A stretch of DNA of 56,836 nt, from positions 1 to 56,836 of the forward strand of contig JAGWWS010000019.1 in NCBI GenBank assembly GCA_018970255.1. Reading direction: 5' to 3'. This DNA comes from Verrucomicrobiota bacterium. GTDB lineage: Bacteria > Verrucomicrobiota > Verrucomicrobiia > Chthoniobacterales > Terrimicrobiaceae. The notes beneath the pieces were generated by a model, which saw nothing but the letters and a program-made list of their open reading frames with translations, had not been told where the DNA came from and did not search any database. This document shows, piece after piece, positions 7,122-16,513 of the stretch. How positions within the stretch are numbered: position 1 is the first letter of the stretch; each line of letters opens with the position of its first letter. Made by a program: the position numbers and the translations under genes.

Positions 7122-8666
7122 GTGTCCGCGAAAATCAAAAAATCAAGTTGGGGCGGCTCCCGCCCCGGAGCAGGCCGCCCGCGCAATCCCAGCGCCGTCA
7201 CAAACGCCCAAGCCGCCGCCTTCGAAGCCGCCCAGCCCTCGCTGAACCGCGGGCTCATCTGGATCCCCACCACCGACCCCAAGCGCGAACTCACCGCCTA
7301 CACCCGCCTCGAAATCCTCCGCCTCGCCCGCTGGCTCTACAACAACGCCCCCCAAGCCACCTACATCGTCGAGCACCTCGCCCAGCGCGCCATCGGCACC
7401 GGCATCGTCGTCCAGCCGAAAACCTCGAACCTCGCTTGGAACAAAAAAGTCGACCAGTATTTTGAAGACCGCAACTGCGCCGAAGCATGGGCATTCGATG
7501 CCGGCGCGCAGGTAAATTTTTACACCGCGCAATCTCTCATCCTCCGCCAAGTCGCCATCGACGGCGACTTCTTCGCGCAGTTCCTGAAAACCAAAGAAGG
7601 CGCCGCCCGCGTCCGCTTCATCGGCGGCGAAGCCATCGGCGGCATCGGCACAGGGGACCAGAATTCCCACGACGGCGTGCAGCTCGACCGCTTCGGCGCC
7701 CCCACCGCCTACGCGCTCAACCTCCCAGAAAACCAAACTCAAAAAATCCCGGCAGATCAAATCCTGCACTTCCGCCACATCCGCCGCCATGCCCAGCCCC
7801 GCGGCGTCTCCTGGTTCCACTCCGCCGTCGCAAACCTCCGCGACATCTCCGAAATCAATGGCTTCGTGAAGGGCGCTTACAAAGCGGGCGCCCAGATCGG
7901 CTACATGGTCACGAGCACCGAAGTCGCCAAGATCGGCCTCGGCGTCGGGCGCAAATCCACCACCAACGAAGTCGGAGACCTCACCACCAGCGACCTCCCG
8001 AACGGCGTCCTCCTCCCCCGCCTTAAGCCCGGCGAAAAACTCGAAGCCTTCAAAAACGACATCCCCGGCCAGACCTACGAAGCCGTGATGCGCGCCCTCC
8101 GCTCCGATGTCGCTTTCGCCATCGGCCTCCCGCCCGAAGCCATGATGGTCAATGTCGGCCTCGCAGGCACCGAGCAACGCGCCGTTCTCGAAGTGACCCA
8201 GAATTTCCTCGAGCGCCTTCAGCAGCAGGTCATCGATCAGTTTTGCCGACCTTTTTACAAGTATTGGTTGTGGCACGAAATGCTCGCCGGGCGCCTCGAA
8301 TACCCCGGCGACGACTGGTGGCGCCACGAATGGCTCGCCCCGAAAAAGATCACCGTGGACAGCGGGCGCGACGCCCGCGCCTACAGCGAGCAACTCGACA
8401 AGGGCCACCTCTCGCCCACCCGCTTCTATAACATGCAAGGACTTAGAGCGGAAGAAGAGGAGGAGGATGTGATCCAGACCTACCTCCGCCGGAAACAAAA
8501 ATGCGAAGCCCTCGGCCTCGATGTCGAAAAGGTCTTCCCAAACACCCTCCGCAACGCCGCAGCCGCCCAGCAACCCGCCGAAGACACGCAGGACGACGAA
8601 GACGACGACGAAGACGACGACGAAGGGGACGAGGCAATTCCAACCGCTCCAACCAATGGCCGTTGA
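7122..8666 (+). CDS. Portal protein, lambda gpB family
   Basis: 514 residues, the usual length. After a basic arm (GGSRPGAGRPRNP) the body carries signatures of the lambda portal family: LARWLYNNAPQATYIVEHLAQ, a central IPADQILHFRH, and RALRSDVAFAIGLPPEAMM. The tail is extremely acidic (runs of D and E from about 485). Portals form the dodecameric ring at the capsid vertex and dock the terminase. The start is GTG at 7122, 20 bases after TTTGACAC. Confidence 0.9.
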   Translation: MSAKIKKSSWGGSRPGAGRPRNPSAVTNAQAAAFEAAQPSLNRGLIWIPTTDPKRELTAYTRLEILRLARWLYNNAPQATYIVEHLAQRAIGTGIVVQPKTSNLAWNKKVDQYFEDRNCAEAWAFDAGAQVNFYTAQSLILRQVAIDGDFFAQFLKTKEGAARVRFIGGEAIGGIGTGDQNSHDGVQLDRFGAPTAYALNLPENQTQKIPADQILHFRHIRRHAQPRGVSWFHSAVANLRDISEINGFVKGAYKAGAQIGYMVTSTEVAKIGLGVGRKSTTNEVGDLTTSDLPNGVLLPRLKPGEKLEAFKNDIPGQTYEAVMRALRSDVAFAIGLPPEAMMVNVGLAGTEQRAVLEVTQNFLERLQQQVIDQFCRPFYKYWLWHEMLAGRLEYPGDDWWRHEWLAPKKITVDSGRDARAYSEQLDKGHLSPTRFYNMQGLRAEEEEEDVIQTYLRRKQKCEALGLDVEKVFPNTLRNAAAAQQPAEDTQDDEDDDEDDDEGDEAIPTAPTNGR

Positions 8667-10122
8667 ACTCCAGCCCACCGAAGCCATGGCGGAAGAAGCC
8701 GAGCGCGGCCTCGCCTGGCGCGAAGAGTTCAACCGCGGCGGCACCGCCGTGGGCGTCGCCCGCGCCCGCGACATCAAAAACCGCAAGAACCTCTCCGAAG
8801 ACACCGTCCGCCGCATGAAGTCCTACTTCGCCCGGCACGAAGTGGACAAAGAAGCCGAGGGATTCAGCCCAGGCGAAGACGGCTACCCATCCGCCGGCCG
8901 CATCGCATGGGCGCTCTGGGGCGGAGACCCCGGCCAATCTTGGGCAAACGAACGCGTCCGCCAACTTGACAACAACGACTCACAAAACAAACCCATGAAC
9001 CAACAACCCACCCACAAATTCTATGCTCTGGAAAAAACCGGCGACGGCGAAACCACCATCCACCTGTATGACGAGGTCGGTGCTTTCGGCGCAGGCAGCA
9101 AAGACTTTCTCGCCGACCTCGGAAAACTCGACGGCCAGCACATCCATCTCCGCATCAATTCGCCCGGCGGGTCTGTCATCGAAGGCACCGCCATTTACAA
9201 CGCCCTCCGCCGCCACCAAGGCGGGTTGACGGTTCACATCGACGCTCTGGCCGCGAGTATGGCGAGCGTCATCGCCATGTCGGGCAACCCGGTCTACATG
9301 GCGGACAACGCCCTCATGATGATCCACAACCCGTGGACCGTGAGCGCAGGCGACAGCGACCAGCTCCGCCGCGAAGCAGACCTCCTCGACAAACTCAAAT
9401 CCACCCTCGTCAACGCCTACAAGCGCAAGAGCGGCATGGATGAGGAAGAGATCGCCGACATGATGGACAAGGAAACCTGGCTCGACGCCGTGGAAGCCGT
9501 CGCCCTCGGTTTCGCCGATGCCATCGAAGAAGGCGTGGCCGCCGCAGCCACCGCCACCCCCGAGCAACTCCGCGCCCGATTTGACACTTTTGCAAAGGGC
9601 ATGACAGCAGAAACACCCGCACCCGAAGCCCCGGAGGTCCAAGCCCCCGCCATCGAAACCGATTCCGCTCCCGCAGCCGCGCAGCCCGAAGCCCCCGCCG
9701 CCAGCGAAAACGCACCCGCCGCATCGCCCGAGCAAGAAGCGCCCGCCGCAGAAGAGCCGCCTGCCGAGCCGCAGGCCAAAGTCTCCACCGCCGTTGACGC
9801 CATCCTGGCGAAATACAACGACGCCCTCGCCGAGCGCGACGCCGCACTCGCCGAATCCTCCGCCTACCGCTCGAAATTCGAAGCCCTCTCCACCGAGGTC
9901 GAAAACCTCCGCGCCAGCCTCGCAAAAGACCGCGAAGACCTCGAGCGCCTCCAGCGCTCTTTCGCCCTCGCCCCGGCACGCGAAATCCCGGAAATCACCG
10001 AAGCGGAAACCGCCGCTTCCATCTGGGACCAATGGAAGAACTCCACCGGCGCGGAAAAAACCAAAATCTTCCGCGCACACCGCAAGACCCTCGAAGCCTT
10101 CGAGCGCTCCCAAAAAATTTGA
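8656..10122 (+). CDS. Prohead protease (ClpP/S49-type) with scaffold tail
   Basis: 488 residues in three parts. Residues 15-100 are a small domain (GGTAVGVARARDI, VRRMKSYFARHEVDK, AWALWGGDPG) that I recall from other phage head proteins. Residues 114-330 are a ClpP-like serine protease: RINSPGGSVIEG, the nucleophile in ALAASMAS (S201 or S204), and the His in MMIHNPW (H224). The remainder is Ala/Pro/Glu-rich and then coiled coil (LAERDAALAESSAYRSKFEA), like a scaffold. Start 8656 overlaps the portal end by 11 bases. An internal ATG at 8995 could yield a protease without the first domain. Confidence 0.85.
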   Translation: MAVELQPTEAMAEEAERGLAWREEFNRGGTAVGVARARDIKNRKNLSEDTVRRMKSYFARHEVDKEAEGFSPGEDGYPSAGRIAWALWGGDPGQSWANERVRQLDNNDSQNKPMNQQPTHKFYALEKTGDGETTIHLYDEVGAFGAGSKDFLADLGKLDGQHIHLRINSPGGSVIEGTAIYNALRRHQGGLTVHIDALAASMASVIAMSGNPVYMADNALMMIHNPWTVSAGDSDQLRREADLLDKLKSTLVNAYKRKSGMDEEEIADMMDKETWLDAVEAVALGFADAIEEGVAAAATATPEQLRARFDTFAKGMTAETPAPEAPEVQAPAIETDSAPAAAQPEAPAASENAPAASPEQEAPAAEEPPAEPQAKVSTAVDAILAKYNDALAERDAALAESSAYRSKFEALSTEVENLRASLAKDREDLERLQRSFALAPAREIPEITEAETAASIWDQWKNSTGAEKTKIFRAHRKTLEAFERSQKI

Positions 10123-10178
10123 CAGACCGTCAATCCACGAAACCCACAACCACCTAAACCAACCACCACCACACCACC

Positions 10179-11084
10179 ATGGCCACCACCATCAGCTCCG
10201 AACTCAAACTGAATGTCGTCCTCGACAGCGCCCTCGTCGCGCTCCGCGAGGCGCTTCTTCCGCTCAACTCCTTCTCGACTGTCTACAACAGCGTTCCGCT
10301 CAAAGGCACCGACAAGATCGCCGTCCCCTTCTTCCCGTTGGCGACTGACGCGACGAGCGATTTCAACGGCACCTATGCGTTCAACGACACGAACGCCATC
10401 AACTCCCGCGAGATCACGATCAACAAGCGCAAATACCAGTCGCTCTCGTTCACCAGCGCGGAACTCGCCCGCCAGCCCTACTTCAACCCCGAGCAACTCG
10501 GCTTCCAAAAAGGCCGCAAGCTCGCCGAAGACATCCTCCGCGATGTCCTCTCCGTCGTCACCGCGGCGAACTACGGCACCGCCATCCACACCGGCCTCGC
10601 CTCCGCGTTTGATTCGGACGACATGATCACCATCAAGACCGCCCTCGATGTCGCCAAGTGGCCCAAGACCAGCCGCACCATGATCCTCGACAACGCCTAC
10701 GAAGGCGCGCTCCTCAAGGATGCCGGCATCAAAAACGCCGCCGCAGTCGGCAGCGCGAGCGCCATCCAGAATGGCCGCCTCCCGCAGATCGCAGGCTTCG
10801 ATGTCATCGGCACGAACCTCATCCCCGGCAACAGCCAAAACCTCGTCGGCATGGTCGCGCTCCCCGAGGCGATCCTGGTTGCCTTCTCGCCCGTGCAGCC
10901 CGCGCCCGGCGTCCGCAACAACCTCACCGCCTACGAGTCCGCCACTGACCCCGAGACCGGCCTCACCATCGAGTATCGCTCCTGGGGCGATCCCGACACG
11001 GACACCGAGAAGAGCGTCATGGAAGTCAACTACGGCTTCGCCAAAGGCCACGAGGCCGCCCTCAAGCGCATCGTCTCGGCCTAA
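10179..11084 (+). CDS. Major capsid protein, HK97-like
   Basis: 301 residues, directly after the protease/scaffold gene. The helix-rich N-terminus, the stretch ITINKRKYQSLSFTSAEL, and the late region with RSWGDPDTDTEKSVMEVNYG fit an HK97-fold coat protein. The assignment rests on fold-like features, length and gene order. The start lies after a CCACCACCACACCACC leader with no Shine-Dalgarno. Confidence 0.85.
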   Translation: MATTISSELKLNVVLDSALVALREALLPLNSFSTVYNSVPLKGTDKIAVPFFPLATDATSDFNGTYAFNDTNAINSREITINKRKYQSLSFTSAELARQPYFNPEQLGFQKGRKLAEDILRDVLSVVTAANYGTAIHTGLASAFDSDDMITIKTALDVAKWPKTSRTMILDNAYEGALLKDAGIKNAAAVGSASAIQNGRLPQIAGFDVIGTNLIPGNSQNLVGMVALPEAILVAFSPVQPAPGVRNNLTAYESATDPETGLTIEYRSWGDPDTDTEKSVMEVNYGFAKGHEAALKRIVSA

Positions 11085-11089
11085 GCCCC

Positions 11090-11332
11090 ATGCGCCTCGG
11101 CATCACACTCAACCGCATCGGCAACGCTTGGCAGGTCACGCACCTGCCGAGCGTCCCGCTCGCAGACCAACTCGCCGACTTCAAAGCCAAGCAAGTCGCC
11201 GGCGGGTTCACTGCCGACGAGACCCTCGTCGTCAGCCTCAGCGACACGCTCAAGCGCCACGCGAAAAAAGCCAGCGCCCCCGAGCCCGTCGTTGAAGGGG
11301 AAGAGTCACCCAAAGCCAAAAAGAAAAGCTAA
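11090..11332 (+). CDS. Hypothetical head gene
   Basis: 80 residues, five bases after the capsid gene. It has a compact N-terminal half (MRLGITLNRIGNAWQVTHL) and a Lys-rich acidic/basic tail ending PKAKKKS. Position suggests a head decoration or connector accessory, but no family is recognised. A strong terminator follows, so the capsid gene and this gene end a transcript. Confidence 0.6.
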   Translation: MRLGITLNRIGNAWQVTHLPSVPLADQLADFKAKQVAGGFTADETLVVSLSDTLKRHAKKASAPEPVVEGEESPKAKKKS

Positions 11333-11355
11333 CTCGCGCGCCTCACTCCGCGCCC

Positions 11356-11402
11356 AGCGCCCGGTGGTTTTGCTCATTTTCCACCGGGCGCTTTCTTTTT
11401 TT
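11356..11402 (+). terminator. Rho-independent terminator after capsid genes
   Basis: AGCGCCCGGTGG (11356-11367) pairs perfectly with CCACCGGGCGCT (11381-11392) around a T-rich loop, and is followed by TTCTTTTTTT. The T tract runs directly into the TTTGACAC motif of the next gene. Confidence 0.92.
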
Positions 11403-11419
11403 GACACCCCGCCTCCAGC

Positions 11420-11743
11420 GTGACCGCCGCCGCCGTTGAATCCTTCCGCCACCGCTCCGCCACTGTGGCGCACCACGCCCACGGCGTCCCCGTCACCTTC
11501 CGCGGCCAGGAGGTGCGCGCCATCCTCTCCCCCATCGCCATCGGGCTCGACCTCGAAACCGGCGGGCTCCGCCAGGGCGGCGAATTCCGCTGCCGCTTCC
11601 TCGCCTCCTCCCTCGCCTCCGCCCCCCGCCGCGGCGAGCAGATCGCCTTCGGCGGGCGCACCTACATGGTGATGGAGGTGCACCAGCTCCCGCACTCCGG
11701 CACCGAGCATGTCTGCACCATAGCCCCCGGCTCCCGCCAATGA
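11420..11743 (+). CDS. Head-tail joining protein (FII-like)
   Basis: 107 residues, beta-rich (VRAILSPIAIGLDLETGG, GGRTYMVMEVHQLPHSG, EHVCTIAPGSR). Size and place fit the lambda FII/head-closure group that plugs the filled head. GTG at 11420 is 20 bases after TTTGACAC. The stop overlaps the next start (ATGA). Confidence 0.6.
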   Translation: MTAAAVESFRHRSATVAHHAHGVPVTFRGQEVRAILSPIAIGLDLETGGLRQGGEFRCRFLASSLASAPRRGEQIAFGGRTYMVMEVHQLPHSGTEHVCTIAPGSRQ

Positions 11744-12132
11744 ACCTCGCCATCGAAGCCGCCCTCGCCTCCTGGCTCCGCTCCCTCGACCCCTTCGAAG
11801 GCCTCGCCATCCACACCGGGCAATCCAACGAAGAAATCCCCGGCGACGCCTCCGCCCTCGTCGTCGCCTGCGATACCAGCGAAGCCGTCGGCGGCCAGCT
11901 CCACCGCGCCACCGCCAGCATCCTCCTCACCACCCCGGCAGTCCTCGACATCGAGCACCACACCGCCCTGGCCGCCGCCCTCCGCACCGCCGTTTACTCC
12001 CCCACGGCATTGGACGCCGCCTTTGCCCCCGCCGTCCTGCACGGCGCCGTGCTCCTCAGTTTCTCCGAAACGCAGGCCTCAGACCGCTGGCTTACCACCG
12101 CCCAGCTGGTCCTCGGCATCGCCGGGATTTGA
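11740..12132 (+). CDS. Tail completion / terminator-like protein
   Basis: 130 residues, Ala/Leu-rich, with mixed helix and strand (ALAAALRTAVYSPTALDAAF; RWLTTAQLVLGIAGI). It lies between the head-joining and tail-tube genes, where lambda Z/U-type tail terminators are found. The assignment is by position and length. It ends ATTTGACACC, so its stop codon is inside the recurrent motif. Confidence 0.5.
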   Translation: MNLAIEAALASWLRSLDPFEGLAIHTGQSNEEIPGDASALVVACDTSEAVGGQLHRATASILLTTPAVLDIEHHTALAAALRTAVYSPTALDAAFAPAVLHGAVLLSFSETQASDRWLTTAQLVLGIAGI

Positions 12133-12170
12133 CACCGGCACACACACGAAACCCAACCACCACCACCACC

Positions 12171-12533
12171 ATGCCAGCCACCATCTACAAAGCCTCCACT
12201 GTCTCCTCGGTCGAATTCGGCGCGCCCAGCGTCACCGGCCTCGTCGTCAACTCCTTCTCCCGCTCCCGCAGCGCCGACAAGGTGGAACTCAAGGACAACG
12301 ACGGCGATGTCGTCGCAGTCGCCATCCCGCCCACCATTGGCGAACTCACCATCGAAGGCGTCGTCAACGGCCTTACCCCGCCCACCGTCGGCGGCACGCT
12401 CTCCCTCACCGGCATCAGCACCACCGGCACCGTGATCGTGAACTCCGTCGAGGAGACCGCCACCAACGAAGGATTCAAGACGATCTCCATCAATGCCTCG
12501 GAATACGACGGCACGATGACCGCCGCGTCCTAA
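12171..12533 (+). CDS. Probable major tail tube protein
   Basis: 120 residues, almost all beta (TVSSVEFGAPSVTGLVVNSF, TIGELTIEGVVNGLTP). Thr/Ser/Val-rich content and place before the G/GT chaperone genes suggest the tube subunit, although it is short for one. ATG 12171 follows a CACC-rich leader, as at the capsid gene. Confidence 0.55.
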   Translation: MPATIYKASTVSSVEFGAPSVTGLVVNSFSRSRSADKVELKDNDGDVVAVAIPPTIGELTIEGVVNGLTPPTVGGTLSLTGISTTGTVIVNSVEETATNEGFKTISINASEYDGTMTAAS

Positions 12534-12595
12534 TCCACCACACACCCACCGCCGCCTCGGCTCCCCGGCGAAAATAGGGAGCCGTCACAGAAATT

Positions 12596-12997
12596 TTGCA
12601 AAACCCGCTCAACCTCTTCCACACCGCTTCTATGCCGCTCGCCGCGGCACTCGTCACCCTCGGCTGGGACTTCTACGCCGAGGAACCCATCACCCGCCTG
12701 GTGGACGAGCACGGCAAGGAAACCGTGAAATTCTGGTTCCACGCCGCGCACCCCACCACCGGCGAGAGCGCCTTCGCCACCTTCGAGAAATTCGACAAGC
12801 ACGCCGAGGTCTTCGCCGCCGAGCATCCCGAGCACCCGCTGAACTACATCCGCGCCGCGCTCCTGAACCGCAACGAACTCGTCGGCCTCGTCAAAAAAAC
12901 CCACCGCCTCGTCACCATCGCCCGCAACGGCAAGCGCATCGCCATCTCCGAACGCGCCGATGCCGAAACCAAGAAAAAATTCAGCCGCTTCCTCTAA
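12596..12997 (+). CDS. Hypothetical tail gene
   Basis: Up to 133 residues from TTG 12596, or 121 from ATG 12632 (MPLAAALVTLGWDFY), which I think equally likely. It is a mixed alpha/beta protein with a basic C-terminus (KTHRLVTIARNGKRIAI). Not recognised. It lies between the tube gene and the tail chaperones. Confidence 0.55.
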   Translation: MQNPLNLFHTASMPLAAALVTLGWDFYAEEPITRLVDEHGKETVKFWFHAAHPTTGESAFATFEKFDKHAEVFAAEHPEHPLNYIRAALLNRNELVGLVKKTHRLVTIARNGKRIAISERADAETKKKFSRFL

Positions 12998-13039
12998 CCT
13001 CCCCCACTGAAAACTGAACCCTGAAAACTAAAAACTAAA

Positions 13040-13435
13040 ATGGAAACCACCGACCTCCTCACCGACGACGAAGCCCTCCGCGAGACCGCCATGACCAGCG
13101 GCCCGCAAAAATGCTCCCGCTGGGAAATGCGCCCCACCGCCGCCCTCGAAATCTCCTGGATGCAGCGCAACAAAATCCTCTCCCCCGAGATGGACATCCT
13201 CTGGCGCTCCGCCGGGTTCGCCTTCATCCACTCCTCGCCAAAGCCCACCGTGCGCGCCGTCGTGAACGACCACGCCCGCTTCGTCGCCGCCGTGGACGAG
13301 TGGCTGGACAAAAACAACCCCACCCCGAACGACATCGCCGCCCTGCAAAAGCTCTGCCTCGAGCGCACGAACCAATACTTCGCCAGCTTCAGCGAAACCC
13401 CCGCAGGCAACCCAGGGAACCCCGCGGGAAACTGA
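13040..13435 (+). CDS. Tail assembly chaperone G
   Basis: 131 residues, helical and acidic, placed just before the tape measure region as lambda G is. It binds the tape measure during tail assembly by analogy. Its stop TGA (13433-13435) is directly preceded by the slippery heptamer GGGAAAC, so a fraction should be extended into the -1 frame to give a GT protein. Confidence 0.75.
   Translation: METTDLLTDDEALRETAMTSGPQKCSRWEMRPTAALEISWMQRNKILSPEMDILWRSAGFAFIHSSPKPTVRAVVNDHARFVAAVDEWLDKNNPTPNDIAALQKLCLERTNQYFASFSETPAGNPGNPAGN
13426..13432 (+). promoter_or_regulatory. -1 ribosomal frameshift site GGGAAAC
   Basis: The heptamer fits X XXY YYZ in the G frame (G GGA AAC) and abuts the TGA stop. Lambda uses GGGAAAG at the same step. 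After slipping, reading continues CTG AGC and stays open to 13656. Confidence 0.85.
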
Positions 13436-13656
13436 GCAGCCCCGGCTGGCTCGCAGGCTATGTCTACCGCATCGCCAAGATCACCGGCTGGGGCTTCCGC
13501 GAAATCCTGGAGGACCTCCCCTTCGCTGCAGGGCTCCAGATCATCCACGCCGACGACACCGCCCACGGCCGCCGCCGCCCATGGACACGCAACCGCCGCG
13601 CCACCGATTTTGACTCCTTGGCGGAAATAGACGCCGCCATCGCAAGAATTCGATAA
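13432..13656 (+). CDS. T extension of the GT tail chaperone
   Basis: Seventy-four codons in the -1 frame follow the slip (LSSPGWLAGYVYRIAKITGW and so on to IDAAIARIR). There is no good independent start, and the frame joins G without interruption, giving a 205-residue GT fusion. GT proteins bridge tape measure and tube subunits in lambda. The next gene begins at the base after its stop. Confidence 0.75.
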   Translation: MSSPGWLAGYVYRIAKITGWGFREILEDLPFAAGLQIIHADDTAHGRRRPWTRNRRATDFDSLAEIDAAIARIR

Positions 13657-14301
13657 ATGCCAAAAAAATCCGCCAGCATCCAAGTCGTCGCCAGCGATTT
13701 CACCCGCGCCATGCGTGAACTCGCCCAGATGACCGGCGTCTCCTTCGGCGAAATCATCCGCGCCGAGACGAAGTCCATCCTCGAAGCCGCCTCCCGCAAG
13801 ACCGCCGCCGCCCAAGTAAAACTAATCGAATCCCGCGCCCGCGAAAAAGTCGCCCGCACCCACAATGGCAAAACCTACCTCATGAACGGCTCCGCCCACG
13901 CCCCCCGCGGCTGGCGCCTCCCCGACGAAGTCTGGCGCGCCATCCAAGACCAAATCAAAACCGGCATCAGCCGCCGCAAAGCCGCCCGCGGCCTCTCTAA
14001 AAAATCATGGCTACAAGCCGCGCAAAACCTCGGCATCGAAATTTCCGTCCCAGGCTATGTCGCCAAAGCCACCACCCCCACCGGCGACTACCCCGAAAAC
14101 GCCACAGGCCAGGAAATCACCAAAGGCCGCAATTTTTTTATCCAGATCACAAACGCCCGCACCTACTCCCCCAGCGTCTTCGACTCCATCCGCGCCGCCC
14201 TTCGCGGTCGCACGAATTTTTTTAAGAAAAACCTCCGCCTCGGCGTTTTCCAAAAAACCTCCGAGATTGCCCGGAAATACCCTGGCTTAAAAGTCGCCTG
14301 A
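13657..14301 (+). CDS. Minor tail protein, unknown
   Basis: 214 residues, basic and mostly helical at the N-terminus (FTRAMRELAQMTGVSFGEIIRAETK), then a strand-rich part. It is not clearly of a known family. It lies between GT and the tape measure, so a tail-assembly role is likely. Confidence 0.6.
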   Translation: MPKKSASIQVVASDFTRAMRELAQMTGVSFGEIIRAETKSILEAASRKTAAAQVKLIESRAREKVARTHNGKTYLMNGSAHAPRGWRLPDEVWRAIQDQIKTGISRRKAARGLSKKSWLQAAQNLGIEISVPGYVAKATTPTGDYPENATGQEITKGRNFFIQITNARTYSPSVFDSIRAALRGRTNFFKKNLRLGVFQKTSEIARKYPGLKVA

Positions 14302-14305
14302 CCCC

Positions 14306-16510
14306 ATGGCCGAAGGAAACGCCATCTCCGTAAAAATCGGCGCCGAGACAGACGGCATCGAGCAAGGTCTTCGCTCCATACAAAGCTCCCTCGGTCGCCT
14401 GGAGAACTCCAGCAAGCAAAGCGGCGACATCTTTGACGCCAGCTTTGGAAAGATTGCCGGAGCCACCGCCGTCGGCCAGCTCGCCGTCAAAGCCTTCACC
14501 GGCGTCGTCGATGCCGCCTTCGCCGGAGTCCGCAATACCGTCGCCGAGTTTGGCAACGCCCTCGACCTCGGCGGCCGCCTCTCCGATCTCTCCGGCCGCA
14601 CAGGCGAGACCGCGGGCAATCTCCTACTCCTCGAACGCGCATTCGACAACTCCGGCGTCGGCGCGGAAAAAGTCGGCCAGAGCGTCAACAAGCTCCAGAA
14701 GTTCATGGAAGACGCCTCGGCAGGCGGAAAAAATCAAACCGAGGTGATGAACGCCCTCGGCCTCTCGCTCGCTGATCTGTCAGGAAAAGCCCCCACCGAG
14801 CAGATGCAAATCTTCGCCTCGCGCATCGCAGGCATCGAAGACCCCGGCAAGCGCGCAGCCCTCGCCATGGAAATCTTCGGAAAATCCGGCGGAGAGCTTT
14901 TGCCACTCCTCACAAATTTCAGCGGTGAACTCGAAACCGCCCGCGGCCAACTCGGCAGCATGACCGACATCATGGACCGCCGCGCCGCCGTATTTGATTC
15001 CGTCTCCGACAAAATCGCCATCATCAGCACAAAGTTCACCGATTTCGCCGCAGGCATCCTCGACCGCGCCATCCCCGCCCTTGATGCCATTACCGAGGGT
15101 CTCTCCCGCATCGACGCTGCCGGTGTCGGGCAAAAACTCGCCGATGCATTCCTGGGCGGCACAGGAGCCATGGCAGGCTTTCAACAAGCAGTCGATGCTT
15201 TCTCCACCGGGAATATTTCCGGCGCTCTCTCCATTCTTTGGGACTCCGTCGTGCTGCAAGCCCAGATGACGGCAAATTCCATTTACAAAAACCTCAGCGC
15301 CGCATTTGCCACGGCCGGTGATGTTCTCGGTCAAATCTTCCGCTCCGATGGTCCGGCTTTCATGACAATCATTTCCGCCTTCGATTATTTAAGCGGATAC
15401 ATCAAATCGACTATTGCAGGCTCTTTGGCTGATACATTTGCAAGCTTAGGCCCCGCATTTACAAACATCTCCGAAGGGCTAAGAATCGCCGCAGATGCAG
15501 GCGCGGCCTCTGCGGAACTCGCCTTGCAACGCATACCCGTCGCCGCCGGACTCGCTGCCGAAGACATCGCTGCAAAACTCGGCGCCGCTCCTGAGCTTTT
15601 CAAACAAAACCTCACCACCGCAGGCGACATCATCCCCGGTCTCACCGAAAAAGCCGCACTCTTGGCTGAAACGACCGGACAAAGCTCAGACAAAGCCGCC
15701 GCCTTCACCGCCAACCTCGGCGACGGCCGCAGAAAAATGGAAGCCCTCATCGAGGCGCAAAAGAGTTCTTACGATCAAGAAACCGCCAAAGCAGAGGCCG
15801 CCGCACAAACAAGCGTGGAGGCCCAAAAAGCCGTCCAGCTCGAGATCGACCTGAACAACGCCAAGGCCGCAGGCAACGAAGAACTCGTCAAGGAACTCGA
15901 GTCCCGCAAGCAAGCCGTCGCCGACCAGGAAAAAATCAACAAGCTCACCGAGGAATACAAAAAACTCATGCCGGAAGAAGTCGCCCGGCAAATGGCTCAG
16001 GAACTCGTCAATTCCCAAAACGCCGCCGCTGGCCTTTCAACCAACACAAAAACCTTCGCCTCCTGGCTCGACTACATCGAAGGCACCCAGCCAGAAGAGC
16101 CCGTCAAAAAAATGTCCGAAAAAGCCGCCGATGCCCGCAAGGAAATCGAAGCCTTCGGCAAATACATCGGCACCGACCTCTCCGGCATGTCCTTCCCGGA
16201 CATCGCCAAAAAACTCGGCGTCGACACCCTCGGCACCACCGGCAGCGACCAGATCGACGCCATCCTCTCCCACCTCGATTCCGAACGCCAAAAACTCCAG
16301 GGCATCATCCCCGTCGACGAATCCGGCTCGAAAACAAAAATCGACGAACTCGGCACCCACCTCGAAAAGAATTTCAAAAAATCCGTCGACCTCGCCCTCA
16401 ACGGCTCCGACGGCAGCAAAATCCTCTCCGAGGTCAAGACCCTCGTCTCCGGCATTAAAGACCTCGTCGCCAAAATCGAACCCAAGCTCCCCCAGCAAGC
16501 CCTCGCCTAA
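14306..16510 (+). CDS. Tape measure protein
   Basis: 734 residues. The first 50 have the usual opening for this family (VKIGAETDGIEQGLRSIQSS). Hydrophobic helices around 45-75 and 250-420 alternate with Ala-rich coiled coil (about 470-560, EAQKSSYDQETAKAEAAAQT). It sets tail length and is ejected ahead of the DNA. Length predicts a tail near 110 nm by the usual 0.15 nm per residue, which is only indicative. Confidence 0.85.
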   Translation: MAEGNAISVKIGAETDGIEQGLRSIQSSLGRLENSSKQSGDIFDASFGKIAGATAVGQLAVKAFTGVVDAAFAGVRNTVAEFGNALDLGGRLSDLSGRTGETAGNLLLLERAFDNSGVGAEKVGQSVNKLQKFMEDASAGGKNQTEVMNALGLSLADLSGKAPTEQMQIFASRIAGIEDPGKRAALAMEIFGKSGGELLPLLTNFSGELETARGQLGSMTDIMDRRAAVFDSVSDKIAIISTKFTDFAAGILDRAIPALDAITEGLSRIDAAGVGQKLADAFLGGTGAMAGFQQAVDAFSTGNISGALSILWDSVVLQAQMTANSIYKNLSAAFATAGDVLGQIFRSDGPAFMTIISAFDYLSGYIKSTIAGSLADTFASLGPAFTNISEGLRIAADAGAASAELALQRIPVAAGLAAEDIAAKLGAAPELFKQNLTTAGDIIPGLTEKAALLAETTGQSSDKAAAFTANLGDGRRKMEALIEAQKSSYDQETAKAEAAAQTSVEAQKAVQLEIDLNNAKAAGNEELVKELESRKQAVADQEKINKLTEEYKKLMPEEVARQMAQELVNSQNAAAGLSTNTKTFASWLDYIEGTQPEEPVKKMSEKAADARKEIEAFGKYIGTDLSGMSFPDIAKKLGVDTLGTTGSDQIDAILSHLDSERQKLQGIIPVDESGSKTKIDELGTHLEKNFKKSVDLALNGSDGSKILSEVKTLVSGIKDLVAKIEPKLPQQALA

Positions 16511-16513
16511 CAA

